From Thermoplasmatota archaeon (lineage in GTDB: Archaea; Thermoplasmatota; E2; DHVEG-1): a DNA stretch of 45,288 bases. Below the pieces are notes generated by a model. It was given only the letters and a program-made list of their open reading frames with translations, was not told the DNA's origin and made no database searches. The position numbers and the translations under genes are program-made. The stretch lies in the NCBI GenBank assembly GCA_030601705.1, contig JAUWBM010000009.1:1-45288 (forward strand). Reading direction: 5' to 3'. Positions 18,456 to 28,626 of this stretch are shown in pieces; the first letter of the stretch is position 1; each line of letters begins with the position of its first letter.

Positions 18456-18920
18456 ATGACCGATTTACGAAATCAACGGAGAATGGCAGCAACCATATTG
18501 AAATGCGGTGAAAATAGGGTTTGGATGGATCCAGACAGAACAGATGAGGTTGCAAAAGCAGTTACTAGAGGCGATATAAAAATTCTTATTAACGGTGGAG
18601 CTGTAAAAAGCAAACAAGTCCGGGGCATTTCAAGTGGACGTAAAAAATTTAGACAAAAACAGAAAGAGAAAGGAAGAAGAAAAGGTCATGGATCAAGAAA
18701 GGGTGCAAAATATGCACGTCTATCAAGAAAAGAACGTTGGATAAACACAATACGTCCAATCAGAATTTATCTAAGACAACTGAGGGATGATGATAAATTA
18801 ATCGACCGAAGTGTCTATCGCAAATACTATCACAGGGCAAAGGGTGGTGACTTTAGAAACAAACACCATCTAAAAACACATCTCATATCAGACGGTATTT
18901 TAAAGGAGGATAAACAATGA
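18456..18920 (+). CDS. rpl19e: Ribosomal protein L19e (eL19)
   Basis: 'LRNQRRMAATILKCGENRVWMDPDRTDEVAKAVTRGDIKILINGGAVKSKQVRGISSGRKKF'. Confidence 0.96.
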   Translation: MTDLRNQRRMAATILKCGENRVWMDPDRTDEVAKAVTRGDIKILINGGAVKSKQVRGISSGRKKFRQKQKEKGRRKGHGSRKGAKYARLSRKERWINTIRPIRIYLRQLRDDDKLIDRSVYRKYYHRAKGGDFRNKHHLKTHLISDGILKEDKQ

Positions 18921-19423
18921 AGCAAGGACCACGGTATCATGTTAAGCCAAGAAGACATCGGGATGGAAGAACAGATTATAGAAGAAGATTAAGGCTCCTA
19001 AGGTCTAGAAAAACAAGGATAATCGTTAGAAAATCTTTAAAAAATATTAGAGTGCAATTTGTTGAATATTACCCAAAAGGAGATAAGATTCTTGTTTCAG
19101 CAATTTCCAATGAACTTATTAAAAATTATGGTTGGAAATATTCTACTTCTACAACATCTGCAGCCTATTTAACGGGTCTACTTGCAGGAAAGAAAGCAAA
19201 TGATAAAGGAATAAAAGAAGGTATACTAGACATAGGTCGATATAGGCCGACTACCGGTAATAAGCTATTTGCTGCACTTAAAGGAGTTTTAGATGCGGGG
19301 ATAGAATGCCCACATGATGACACAAAGATACCTGCAGAAGATAGGATTTTAGGAAAACATCTAAACAAAGAAATCACGCCGTTAGTGGGCGAAATAAAAG
19401 GTAAGATAATAGGAGGCAAATAA
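18917..19423 (+). CDS. rpl18: Ribosomal protein L18 (uL18)
   Basis: '[61 protein letters not shown]'. Confidence 0.96.
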   Translation: MKQGPRYHVKPRRHRDGRTDYRRRLRLLRSRKTRIIVRKSLKNIRVQFVEYYPKGDKILVSAISNELIKNYGWKYSTSTTSAAYLTGLLAGKKANDKGIKEGILDIGRYRPTTGNKLFAALKGVLDAGIECPHDDTKIPAEDRILGKHLNKEITPLVGEIKGKIIGGK

Positions 19424-20178
19424 TGGCATTAAGAGGACGTAGAGGACGTAGAGGACAATCTAGAGGACGTATGAAACGACCTGATAAACCTATGACAACA
19501 ATAGATTGGGGACCAAAAACCAGATTAGGACAAATGGTCAAAAAAGGGGAAATCTCTACCATGAGTGATGCACTGAATTCTGGTCTGCCCATGAGAGAAC
19601 CCGCAATTGTAGATATCTTACTTCCTGAAGTTGAAGATGAAGTTATAGATGTTAAAATGGTTCAGCGTATGACTGATTCTGGTAGAAGAATAAAATTCGT
19701 AATTACTGTAGTTGTTGGAAATAAAGATGGTTTTGTAGGGTTAGGACAGGCAAAAGGAAAAGAAGTAGGACCTAGCATAAAAAAAGCCATTGATAACGCA
19801 AAATTAAATATCATTGAAATAAGGAGAGGATGCGGATCTTGGGAATGTGGTTGTCGGAAACCTCACACGGTTCCATTTGCAGTAAAAGGCAAAAGTGGAT
19901 CTGTAGAAGTGACCTTTAAACCTGCTCCACATGGAATAGGATTAGCTACTGGCGATGTGGCAAAAAAGATTCTAGAATTAGCTGGAGTGAAAGATTGCTG
20001 GGCATTTACAAAAGGACAGACCAAGACCGTAGTTAATTATGCTAAAGCGGTATTTGATGCCTTAAAAAAGAATACAGAAATGCGAATTACTCAGAATGAA
20101 GTTAAGAAAATTAGTATAGTATCGGGTAGCATTGATCTACCAACCGAAAAACCTACAACAGTAGAAGCGGGGGCATAA
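19423..20178 (+). CDS. rps5: Ribosomal protein S5 (uS5)
   Basis: '[103 protein letters not shown]'. Confidence 0.97.
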   Translation: MALRGRRGRRGQSRGRMKRPDKPMTTIDWGPKTRLGQMVKKGEISTMSDALNSGLPMREPAIVDILLPEVEDEVIDVKMVQRMTDSGRRIKFVITVVVGNKDGFVGLGQAKGKEVGPSIKKAIDNAKLNIIEIRRGCGSWECGCRKPHTVPFAVKGKSGSVEVTFKPAPHGIGLATGDVAKKILELAGVKDCWAFTKGQTKTVVNYAKAVFDALKKNTEMRITQNEVKKISIVSGSIDLPTEKPTTVEAGA

Positions 20179-20180
20179 AG

Positions 20181-20645
20181 ATGGTATTTGCAGTTATCAG
20201 AGTAAGAGGAATAGTTAATGTAAAACCGGATATAAAACGTACTTTGGAATTACTCCGCTTAACTAAGGTAAATCATTGTGTACTATTGGAAGAAAACAAA
20301 GTTTACAAAGGAATGTTACAGATTGCTAAAGACTATACGACTTGGGGAGAAATAAACAAAGAGATACTCTCAAATCTTATAAATTCCAGAGGAATGCTGG
20401 TTGGCGACAAAAGGATTACAGAGGAATATGTAAAATCTGCAACATCATATGATAGCATAGAAAAACTTTCGCAAGCAATAATAGATAATAAATTCAAATA
20501 CAACGAGATACCTGAAATAAAACCATTATTTAGATTAAGCCCACCAAAAAAAGGATACGAAGGTATAAAAAGATCTTTTACTAACGGTGGTGCTTTAGGT
20601 TATAGGGGAAAAGAGATAAACAAATTGCTAGAAAGGACGTTATAA
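20181..20645 (+). CDS. rpl30: Ribosomal protein L30 (uL30)
   Basis: 'FAVIRVRGIVNVKPDIKRTLELLRLTKVNHCVLLEENKVYKGMLQIAKDYTTWGEI'. Confidence 0.95.
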   Translation: MVFAVIRVRGIVNVKPDIKRTLELLRLTKVNHCVLLEENKVYKGMLQIAKDYTTWGEINKEILSNLINSRGMLVGDKRITEEYVKSATSYDSIEKLSQAIIDNKFKYNEIPEIKPLFRLSPPKKGYEGIKRSFTNGGALGYRGKEINKLLERTL

Positions 20646-20717
20646 CGTCAAATATTCCAAAAGATTATTATATAGAATGCTTTTTATCAAATAGAAATTG
20701 CTGATGAGGGAAGTAAT

Positions 20718-20927
20718 ATGGAGGAAGTTTTGTATAATATCGAGATACATAAAGATGCGGGCGGTTATCTAGGAAAAATATATTCAGATATTGATGGAGT
20801 TAAAGAGTTCAATAACGAATATATAGATAGGTTACTCCGAGACATTATCTTTGATATGCAACTTGCTCTTGATGAGTTCTCTAACCGCTCTGCAGATTTT
20901 GCAGAAGGCATGGAGGAAATAAAATAA
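20718..20927 (+). CDS. Small acidic hypothetical protein
   Basis: 69 aa ORF at the position where L15/SecY are usually found; TATA-like TATTATATAG upstream. Confidence 0.55.
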   Translation: MEEVLYNIEIHKDAGGYLGKIYSDIDGVKEFNNEYIDRLLRDIIFDMQLALDEFSNRSADFAEGMEEIK

Positions 20928-20945
20928 ATTTACTCATTTTTAAAA

Positions 20946-20961
20946 AATTGCCGTGGCAATT
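20946..20961. promoter_or_regulatory. Palindrome AATTGCC-gt-GGCAATT upstream of rpoK
   Basis: Perfect 7-bp arms with 2-nt centre. Confidence 0.4.
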
Positions 20962-21044
20962 CTGTAAAGATAATTTCGAGGGCAATATTTTTAAATGCTT
21001 CTGATATTTGGTGGTTCTACTATCCATATGATTGGAGGAATTAA

Positions 21045-21221
21045 TTGAGCTATACCAGGTTTGAAAAAGCTCGTATCATCGGTGCAAGAGCATTACAGAT
21101 ATCCATGGGTGCGCCACCAACACTGGCTAAAATTCCTAAGGACGTAATTGATCCTGTTGAAATATCCATGTTGGAATTTGAAGAAGATGCAATCCCCATT
21201 ACAGTAAAGAGAAAACAATAG
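21045..21221 (+). CDS. rpoK: DNA-directed RNA polymerase subunit K (RpoK/Rpb6/omega)
   Basis: Missed by ORF track; TTG start after [63 protein letters not shown]. Confidence 0.93.
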   Translation: MSYTRFEKARIIGARALQISMGAPPTLAKIPKDVIDPVEISMLEFEEDAIPITVKRKQ

Positions 21222-21236
21222 AAAAAAGGATGACAT

Positions 21237-21863
21237 ATGGCCGAAGAAAAGGAAGAACAAGAACGCGAAACTAAAATGTTAGTTTCTGAAGAAACTTATA
21301 TGACATCAGGTGTCCATATCGGAACAAGACAGAAAACATCGGATATAAAAGATTTCATATACAAAGTTAGAAATGATGGGTTGTATATAATAGATGTTAA
21401 AAAGACTGATGAAAGAATTAAGAATGCTGCAAAGTTTTTAGCAAAATATGATCCTTCTAAGATTTTAGCAGTTTCTGTGAGACAATATGGACAAAAACCC
21501 ATAAAAAAACTAGGGGAATTTACAGGAATGCAGGCATTAGAGGGGCGTTTTAGACCAGGTATCTTGACAAACCCAAATTCTAAAGATTTTTTTGAGCCAG
21601 AAATAATATTATTAACTGATCCATTGGCTGACATACAAGCTTTACACGAAGCTGAAAATATTGGAATCCCTGTTGTAGCACTTTGTGATACTAATAATGA
21701 AACGAGATACGTCGATTTAGTTGTACCAACCAATAACAAAGGAAGACGAGCTCTCGCGCTTATCTATTGGTTATTGACAAAAGAGATCTTGAAGGAACAG
21801 GGTAAAATAAAATCAGATGAGGAGTTTACCGCCGCAGTAGAAGATTTTGAGGCTGAAATTTAA
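21237..21863 (+). CDS. rps2: Ribosomal protein S2 (uS2)
   Basis: '[91 protein letters not shown]'. Confidence 0.97.
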   Translation: MAEEKEEQERETKMLVSEETYMTSGVHIGTRQKTSDIKDFIYKVRNDGLYIIDVKKTDERIKNAAKFLAKYDPSKILAVSVRQYGQKPIKKLGEFTGMQALEGRFRPGILTNPNSKDFFEPEIILLTDPLADIQALHEAENIGIPVVALCDTNNETRYVDLVVPTNNKGRRALALIYWLLTKEILKEQGKIKSDEEFTAAVEDFEAEI

Positions 21864-21910
21864 ATAGTCTTTTGAAGTAAATTACATATTAGAGCCGAAA
21901 AGGAGATACT

Positions 21911-23074
21911 TTGCAAGTTAAGATAAATGATAATATTATACTGGTTGGTACTGCACATATTTCTAAGGAGAGCGTTGAAGAAGTAAAAGAGGCTATTGAA
22001 GAATATAAACCTGATATTGTAGCAGTTGAGCTCTGCAAGAGACGATATGAATCAATAACGAAAAAGGATAAATGGGAAAATACTCCGATTACTTCTCTTC
22101 TGAAATCAGATAATGCATATCTCTTGTTAGCGCAAACATTTTTGTCATCTATTCAAAGGAGACTAGGCAAGGAATATGGGGTCGAGCCAGGTTCTGAAAT
22201 GATTGCGGCTATGGACGAGGCTAAAAAACATGATCTAGAAGTAGCACTTGTAGATAGAGATATCTCTGTTACTCTTAAAAGAGCCTGGAAAAAGATGGGC
22301 ATTAGAGAGAAATTTAGATTAACATGGGAGTTCATGAAGGCAATTTTAGGATATGATGAAGAGGAACTGGAAGAACTTGACCTAAAAGAACTTATGGATC
22401 AAGATGTAATTTCTGCCATGATGGAGGAATTTGGTAAAATTGCTCCAAGTGTGGCTACTGTTTTAATTCATGAGCGAGATAAATATATAGCCAAAAAAAT
22501 TCTTAACGAAAGTAAAAAAGGAAAGGTTGTTGCAGTAGTAGGTGCAGGTCATCTTAACGGTATTAAAAAGCATTTGGAAAAGAAAAAAATAGATGTTGAT
22601 TTAACTGAGTTAGAATACGTTCCTAAAAAACGTTTTAGCGTTTTGAAGACTGTTGGTTATGCTATACCTGTTGTTTTTGTCGCATTAATTGTTTATCTTT
22701 TTCTAATTGGAGGCTGGGGCCGAGCGGCTGACGCATTGCTATGGTGGTTTTTAATTAACGGCAGCCTATCGGCACTTGGAACGGCAATTGCTAGAGGTCA
22801 TCCCTTTTCAATAGCAACTGCATTTGTAGCCGCTCCCCTTACTTCGTTAAACCCTGCCATAGCTGCTGGATGGGTTGCTGGTTATGTAGAATTTAAATTA
22901 AGAAAACCTATAGTAAAGGATTTCCAGAATTTAAGCAAAGTGGATAGCACCAAAGATTTTTTTAATAACAGGGTTATAAGGCTTCTTATGGTTGTAGCGT
23001 TAGCAAATCTTGGGAGTATGATTGGTACATTTATAGCTTTTCCATATATCGCAAGTCTTGTATTTGGCGGATGA
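21911..23074 (+). CDS. TraB/TIKI-family protein
   Basis: TTG start; 'ILVGTAHISKESVEEVKEAIEEYKPDIVAVELCKRRYESI...KVVAVVGAGHLNGI' plus C-terminal TM helices. Confidence 0.92.
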   Translation: MQVKINDNIILVGTAHISKESVEEVKEAIEEYKPDIVAVELCKRRYESITKKDKWENTPITSLLKSDNAYLLLAQTFLSSIQRRLGKEYGVEPGSEMIAAMDEAKKHDLEVALVDRDISVTLKRAWKKMGIREKFRLTWEFMKAILGYDEEELEELDLKELMDQDVISAMMEEFGKIAPSVATVLIHERDKYIAKKILNESKKGKVVAVVGAGHLNGIKKHLEKKKIDVDLTELEYVPKKRFSVLKTVGYAIPVVFVALIVYLFLIGGWGRAADALLWWFLINGSLSALGTAIARGHPFSIATAFVAAPLTSLNPAIAAGWVAGYVEFKLRKPIVKDFQNLSKVDSTKDFFNNRVIRLLMVVALANLGSMIGTFIAFPYIASLVFGG

Positions 23075-23121
23075 TTACTTTATTCAAAACACTCATAAGT
23101 TGTAATAATAATTGAGGATTT

Positions 23122-23844
23122 ATGCAGGAGAGAAAAAAAGTCTACACCTCATTTCATGATCTCTCACCCAGAGAATACATGTACTTCCCCAAAGGTACTC
23201 TTAATGCAGGAAAGCCAGGAGAGTTTAGCAGAACCGAGATAACTCATATTCTCATAGCGATGGGTGTTCTAACAATTGCTTTTTCCTTTACTATTTCTGC
23301 GAACAACCTATTCTCAGGCTTTAATGACATAGGTTCTCTACTCTTATTCATTCCTATATCGTTTTTAGGTATTGTAACGGCATTTTTTGTTCATGAACTT
23401 TCGCATAAATTTATGGCACAGAAATATGGACTTTGGTCTGAGTTTAGAATGTATCCACGGGGTTTGCTGTTATCACTGGTATTAGCATTTCTTACAGGTT
23501 TTGTGTTTGCAGCTCCAGGAGCAGTAATGTTCAGAGGTGAAACAAGAAATTTTGAAACAGGGCGAATAGCTGCTGCAGGGCCATTAGCAAATATAATAAT
23601 TGCTGGTATAACATATGCATTATATCGTTTTGTTTTTTTTGAGGCAGGTTTTGTAGGCAAAGTTCTTGGATTTATCTGTTTAGTCAATGCGTTATTAGGA
23701 ACATTTAATTTATTACCATTTGGTCCTCTTGATGGAGTTAAAGTGATACGTTGGAATGGGATTGTATGGTCAATTTTGTTGACAATTTCGATAATATTAT
23801 TGGTATTTATTTTCTATGGAGGAATTTCACTTCCTGGTTTTTAA
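23122..23844 (+). CDS. Site-2-protease-like M50 metallopeptidase
   Basis: 'FFVHELSHKFMAQKYGL' (HExxH) and 'NLLPFGPLDGVKVI' (NxxPxxxxDG). Confidence 0.9.
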   Translation: MQERKKVYTSFHDLSPREYMYFPKGTLNAGKPGEFSRTEITHILIAMGVLTIAFSFTISANNLFSGFNDIGSLLLFIPISFLGIVTAFFVHELSHKFMAQKYGLWSEFRMYPRGLLLSLVLAFLTGFVFAAPGAVMFRGETRNFETGRIAAAGPLANIIIAGITYALYRFVFFEAGFVGKVLGFICLVNALLGTFNLLPFGPLDGVKVIRWNGIVWSILLTISIILLVFIFYGGISLPGF

Positions 23845-23926
23845 GTCAGTAATATCTTTTACTTTCAAAATCAATTGTCTAAAACGTGGAAACGTATATA
23901 TCCCCAATATCCGATATTTTAATTGA

Positions 23927-24688
23927 ATGAAAACACTGGGAGTTTATACAAAAGATTTTTCTCTTTATCACGATATTTTAAAAATTTTAAAAAAACGAAA
24001 ATTAGCCTATGTCTCACTTTCTTCGCCAAAAGATATACCAAAAAGAGTTGGTGTGATATTAACATCCCAAAAAGAAAGCCACGACATGAAATCTCAAAAA
24101 ACTATTGCCATCGATGTCTATGATTCCATTGATTATGCTGTAGATCTAGCTATACAAAAACTCACTGGAAAAGAAATTTATTCGAAGATTTTTATAGGCA
24201 TAGATCCTGGTGAACGTCCAGGTATTGCCGTAGTTGGCGATGATATTTTGCTACAAAAAGTACAGATTGATTCCCCAGAAAAAGTTGTATATTCGATAAA
24301 GCGCTTTTTGATAGTATATCCATCTAAAGAAACGTATATTCGTATAGGACATGGATCAATTATTACGCGAAATAGAATAATAAACTCCCTCATTCCATTA
24401 AAAATACCCATCGAAATTGTTGATGAAACGAGTACAACCCCTTCTCAACAGACAGGACGTTCTGAAAGAGATAGAGAGGCAGCTGCTGCCATCGCGTTAT
24501 TATCTGGGGGAAAGGTGCAAACAAACCTCCCTCTAAAACCTACGAGAGGAACGATAAAAAATGTACAAAAACAGAGTAGGCAACTCACAGAAGGAAAATA
24601 TACAATATCGAAGGAAACTGCATTACAAGTTTTAAAAGGTAAAATAAGTTTAATTGAGGCAATTGAAAACGAAAAATCTAAAAGCTAA
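23927..24688 (+). CDS. RNase H/YqgF-fold protein (archaeal RuvC-like, uncharacterised)
   Basis: 'IFIGIDPGERPGIAVVGDD', 'YIRIGHGSIITRNRIINSL..KIPIEIVDETSTTP...RDREAAAAIALL' resemble acidic motifs of RuvC/YqgF folds. Confidence 0.6.
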   Translation: MKTLGVYTKDFSLYHDILKILKKRKLAYVSLSSPKDIPKRVGVILTSQKESHDMKSQKTIAIDVYDSIDYAVDLAIQKLTGKEIYSKIFIGIDPGERPGIAVVGDDILLQKVQIDSPEKVVYSIKRFLIVYPSKETYIRIGHGSIITRNRIINSLIPLKIPIEIVDETSTTPSQQTGRSERDREAAAAIALLSGGKVQTNLPLKPTRGTIKNVQKQSRQLTEGKYTISKETALQVLKGKISLIEAIENEKSKS

Positions 24689-24734
24689 CCCAAATGTTTA
24701 TGAGCTTCTTTCATATGCTCACTAGGTAAGAGTA

Positions 24735-26285
24735 ATGGAAAATAAATATGCTCTGATTAGCGTTTTTGACAAAGAAGGGATAGTTGATTTTACAAAAGAA
24801 TTGTCTAAACTTGGTATAAATATTATATCAACAGGCGGAACTGCCGCTATTTTGCGAGATTCAGGGATAAAAATCAGGGAAGTCTCAGAATTGACAGGAT
24901 TTCCTGAAATGCTTGATGGTAGAGTAAAAACCCTTCATCCACTTGTTCATGCAGGAATACTTGCAAAAAGAGACGAAAAATTACACATGAACTCGCTAAA
25001 AAAACATGGCATAAAGACAATAGATCTAGTTGTGTGTAATCTCTATCCATTTGAGGAAACTATACAAAAACCAAACGTAAGCACTGAAGAAGTTATAGAA
25101 AATATTGACATAGGTGGACCTACACTGATACGGGCATCTGCAAAGAATTACAAAGATGTTATAGTATTAACAAAACCAAAGCAATATAATGAAATCCTTG
25201 AAATTTTGAAATCAAAAAAAGAAGTGAGTTTGGAACAAAGAAAGAGACTTGCCATTGAAGCTTTTTCTCATACTGCTCAGTATGACTCGATAATATCACA
25301 ATATTTTAGGAAAAAATGGGCAGATGAAATCTTACCTGAAAACTGTACTTTAACTATGAGAAAAATCCAAGATATGAGATACGGTGAAAACCCTCATCAA
25401 AAAGGTGCGTTTTACAAGGCACTTCCAATAGTGGGAGAACCTTGTATATCAAATGCTAAACAACTTCAGGGAAAAGAGTTGTCTTTTAACAATATTTTAG
25501 ATTCGGACTGTGCAATAGAATGTATAAAAGAATTTTCCGATCAAACCTGTGTAATTGTAAAACATGCTACTCCTTGCGGGATGGCTAGCTCAAATGACTT
25601 ATTGCAGGCTTGGAAAGATGCATATGCAACTGATGTCTATTCTCCTTTTGGAGGTATTATTTCCTTTAACGGAGAAGTAAAGGAAGATGTTGCCAAAGAA
25701 CTTTCCAACTACTTCTTAGAGGTGATAATTGCACCAAAGTTTAGTAAAAAAGCGTTATCAATATTTGGAAAAAAGAAAAATCTTAGGCTGCTTGAATTGA
25801 AAGATTTAGACAAAAAAATTGACAGAAAAGGCACAGACTTTCGAAGCGTTGTAGGAGGATTTCTAGCTCAAGACAGAGATGTGTGGCTATCTGATAAAAA
25901 TAACTGGAAGATTGTTACGAAGAAGAAGCCATCACAAGAAGATTTGGAATCCATGGAGTTTGCAGTTAAATGCGTCAAACATGTGAAATCCAACTCTGTT
26001 CTTTTTGTAAAAGATACACGTACAGTAGCTATCGGAGGAGGGCAAACCTCCCGTGTTGACGCTGCATGGATTGCAACACACAAGGGCAAAGAGAATACCA
26101 AAGGATCTATTATGGCCAGTGATGCGTTTTTCCCATTTAGAGATGCGGTTGATGTTGCTGCAAAGGCAGGTGTAAAAGCCATTATTCAGCCAGGTGGATC
26201 CATACGTGATAAAGAGGTTATTCAGGCAGCCAATGAAGAGGACATAGCCATGGTTTTTTCAGGACAACGATACTTTAGACACTAG
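24735..26285 (+). CDS. purH: Bifunctional AICAR formyltransferase/IMP cyclohydrolase PurH
   Basis: MGS domain 'ALISVFDKEGIVDFTKELSKLGINIISTGGTAAILRDSGI', 'RYGENPHQKGAFY', 'VKHATPCGMASS', C-terminal 'QPGGSIRDKEVIQAANEEDIAMVFSGQRYFRH'. Confidence 0.96.
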   Translation: MENKYALISVFDKEGIVDFTKELSKLGINIISTGGTAAILRDSGIKIREVSELTGFPEMLDGRVKTLHPLVHAGILAKRDEKLHMNSLKKHGIKTIDLVVCNLYPFEETIQKPNVSTEEVIENIDIGGPTLIRASAKNYKDVIVLTKPKQYNEILEILKSKKEVSLEQRKRLAIEAFSHTAQYDSIISQYFRKKWADEILPENCTLTMRKIQDMRYGENPHQKGAFYKALPIVGEPCISNAKQLQGKELSFNNILDSDCAIECIKEFSDQTCVIVKHATPCGMASSNDLLQAWKDAYATDVYSPFGGIISFNGEVKEDVAKELSNYFLEVIIAPKFSKKALSIFGKKKNLRLLELKDLDKKIDRKGTDFRSVVGGFLAQDRDVWLSDKNNWKIVTKKKPSQEDLESMEFAVKCVKHVKSNSVLFVKDTRTVAIGGGQTSRVDAAWIATHKGKENTKGSIMASDAFFPFRDAVDVAAKAGVKAIIQPGGSIRDKEVIQAANEEDIAMVFSGQRYFRH

Positions 26286-26330
26286 AAATCAAAGGGGGAT
26301 AAAGAAAAAATGAAGAGAGATTTTCGTTTA

Positions 26331-28607
26331 TCACTGGAGATTTAATATTCTATTCAGAACTGGAGATAATGAAAATATTCGTTCTATTAGTGGAAACCGC
26401 TGGATAAGATTCTGGAGGAATTGAAGAAATAACGAATTGGTTGATTGTTTGTTTTTCGGCATGGTGACTTCTAATGTTGTCCAGTCGCTCTCGGCATCAT
26501 GACTGTCTTTGGCTTTTGCTCTAATGGTATATGTTTTTTGTTCATCCCACGAGTGACTTATTATGACTTCTTCACCTGAGTCATACGACCCAATCCAATC
26601 TTCTATGTTGCCATCGCCCCATTCAATGTAGTAATATACGACATCGTCATTTGGATCGATTACAGAGAATGTATAATCGTATTCTTCTCCTGCTTTACCA
26701 CTGGTTGAACCATCGATGCTTGGTTCATTTGGTGGTTGATTTTGTTCCAATTCTGTGGTAAAATGCCATATTGGGCCAGTTGTAGATAAATCCTGACTAT
26801 CCCATGCTACAATCTGCCAATAATACGTTGTGTTTAAGTCCATTGTACCAGGGTCATAAGCGGCCTGAGTTAGATCTTCTTCAACCAGTGGAGGAGGACT
26901 ACTTGTACCAAAGTATACATCATACATTACCGTATCACCAGGGTTTGGGTCTCCGCCCGTCCACTTTAGAATATCGTCAATGTAAACATCGGTTGCTCCA
27001 TCTTCGGGATCAGGATCACTTGGCTCATTTGGTGGGATATTTGCTTCAGTTGTAAAACTCCATATTGATCCAGTTGAGGAATAATTAAAGATATCCCAGG
27101 CGACAATCTGCCAATAATATGTGATATCAAAATCAAGTACACCTGGAGGATTATAAGACGTACCAGATTGATTACTCTTGACCTTTGGAGGAGGACTATT
27201 TTTACCAAAGTAGACATCATATGTTACATCGTCACCATCAGGATCACCACCGCTCCAGCTAAGATCTATATCGATGTTAACATCTGTTTCACCATCCTCT
27301 GGGTCAGGGTTACTCGGTGTATTTGGTGGAAAGTTTACTCTAGTTGTGAAATGGAAAATTGGACTAGAATTGGTATAAATGGCATCGGTAACAGAAACAT
27401 TCCACCAGTATGTGGTTCCGAAATTACTAAAATTACTATTGGTTTGACTGTATGTTCCATCTTCAATACTTATATTGCTTCCAAAAGCTTGCCATGAACC
27501 ACTGCTGTTACTATACCAATTAATGGTCATTGTGTCACCATCAGCATCACTTACAGATATATTCAGTTGTGGGAGTGGGATAATCTCTACACCAGTACTT
27601 CCATTACTAGGGTTTTCGTCAAAAATTTCTGGCATTCGATTAAATCTGCATCGTGCATCAGCAACCAATGGAGCTGTTTCAGGATCTTCCCCAGTTTTTA
27701 TCCCTATGCTATAAAATTCATAATAACCAGTGCTATTTGGGAAGTCAAAATTCCAGCTCCAAGGATAAAATAGATCAGGATTGCTGATATCATTCCAAAA
27801 TGACCAATTTATACCAGTACCTATTGTGTAATGAAAGTAGATGTCATCCCAAGCACGGCCGTCATTGGTCAATCGATAGTTGTCATATTGCTGAAAAGCT
27901 ATGGCAAAATTGCTATTTGCCGGTGACGAGAAATCTGGATCTGCACTTATATCATATTGAAATTGTGTAAATGTTTGTACATTTAAACTTGCCTCTGAAA
28001 CTATCTCATACCAAGTGTTACCATCGTTTGTAAATGCTACAACATCATAGTTACCCCAACCTGTCCAACTATCTGGTGCTTCATTTGCTTCATCGCCCCA
28101 TTCACGTTCCCAGAAATCAATACTGATATCCGTTGCCTCTGTGAAGTCAATATTGGTGTAAATTACATTGAGAGCATAATCACCAGTATTTGTATCGTCA
28201 TCATCCATGGCACATGAATAAGTACCACCATGAGCCGATCCATAATTCCATTGAATACGTGCATCCCCACCAGTTTGAAAGATGTTCCATAAACTTGTAT
28301 TTTGACTTCCTGATTCAAATCCTTCGAAAATCGTAAACTCATTTATTCCTGACCAGCTGATATTGTCTTCACTCCATCTGTAAAACAATATGACATAATC
28401 TAGATCACTTGGTCCTGTAGCAGTAATTGTTAAAGGTGAAGATTGTATGTTATATGGAGAAATATTATCAACATACGTGTTAATAGACATTAAAGGTGAG
28501 GTAGATCTAATTTTTATATTTCCTGCTCCTAGTATTCCTGCTCCTGGTATAACAGTTGCGACAATTAACAGCGTACAAACAAAAATTCCTACGATTTTCT
28601 TTTTCAT
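26331..28607 (-). CDS. Secreted surface protein with FN3-like repeats and PKD-like domain
   Basis: Signal peptide 'KKKIVGIFVCTLLIVATVIPGAGIL'; two ~98-aa repeats 'PxxPxxPDPEDGxTDVxID...YDVYFG...YYWQIVAWD...WxFTTE'; C-terminal MPKNK...RFP tag. Confidence 0.85.
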   Translation of the reverse strand: MKKKIVGIFVCTLLIVATVIPGAGILGAGNIKIRSTSPLMSINTYVDNISPYNIQSSPLTITATGPSDLDYVILFYRWSEDNISWSGINEFTIFEGFESGSQNTSLWNIFQTGGDARIQWNYGSAHGGTYSCAMDDDDTNTGDYALNVIYTNIDFTEATDISIDFWEREWGDEANEAPDSWTGWGNYDVVAFTNDGNTWYEIVSEASLNVQTFTQFQYDISADPDFSSPANSNFAIAFQQYDNYRLTNDGRAWDDIYFHYTIGTGINWSFWNDISNPDLFYPWSWNFDFPNSTGYYEFYSIGIKTGEDPETAPLVADARCRFNRMPEIFDENPSNGSTGVEIIPLPQLNISVSDADGDTMTINWYSNSSGSWQAFGSNISIEDGTYSQTNSNFSNFGTTYWWNVSVTDAIYTNSSPIFHFTTRVNFPPNTPSNPDPEDGETDVNIDIDLSWSGGDPDGDDVTYDVYFGKNSPPPKVKSNQSGTSYNPPGVLDFDITYYWQIVAWDIFNYSSTGSIWSFTTEANIPPNEPSDPDPEDGATDVYIDDILKWTGGDPNPGDTVMYDVYFGTSSPPPLVEEDLTQAAYDPGTMDLNTTYYWQIVAWDSQDLSTTGPIWHFTTELEQNQPPNEPSIDGSTSGKAGEEYDYTFSVIDPNDDVVYYYIEWGDGNIEDWIGSYDSGEEVIISHSWDEQKTYTIRAKAKDSHDAESDWTTLEVTMPKNKQSTNSLFLQFLQNLIQRFPLIERIFSLSPVLNRILNLQ

Positions 28608-28626
28608 ATGTATTCTTTCCCCATAA

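Noticed and set aside
19435-19470. AGAGGACGT short tandem repeats
   Set aside because: Encodes the RGR-rich basic N-terminus of S5 ([18 protein letters not shown]); explained by coding content.
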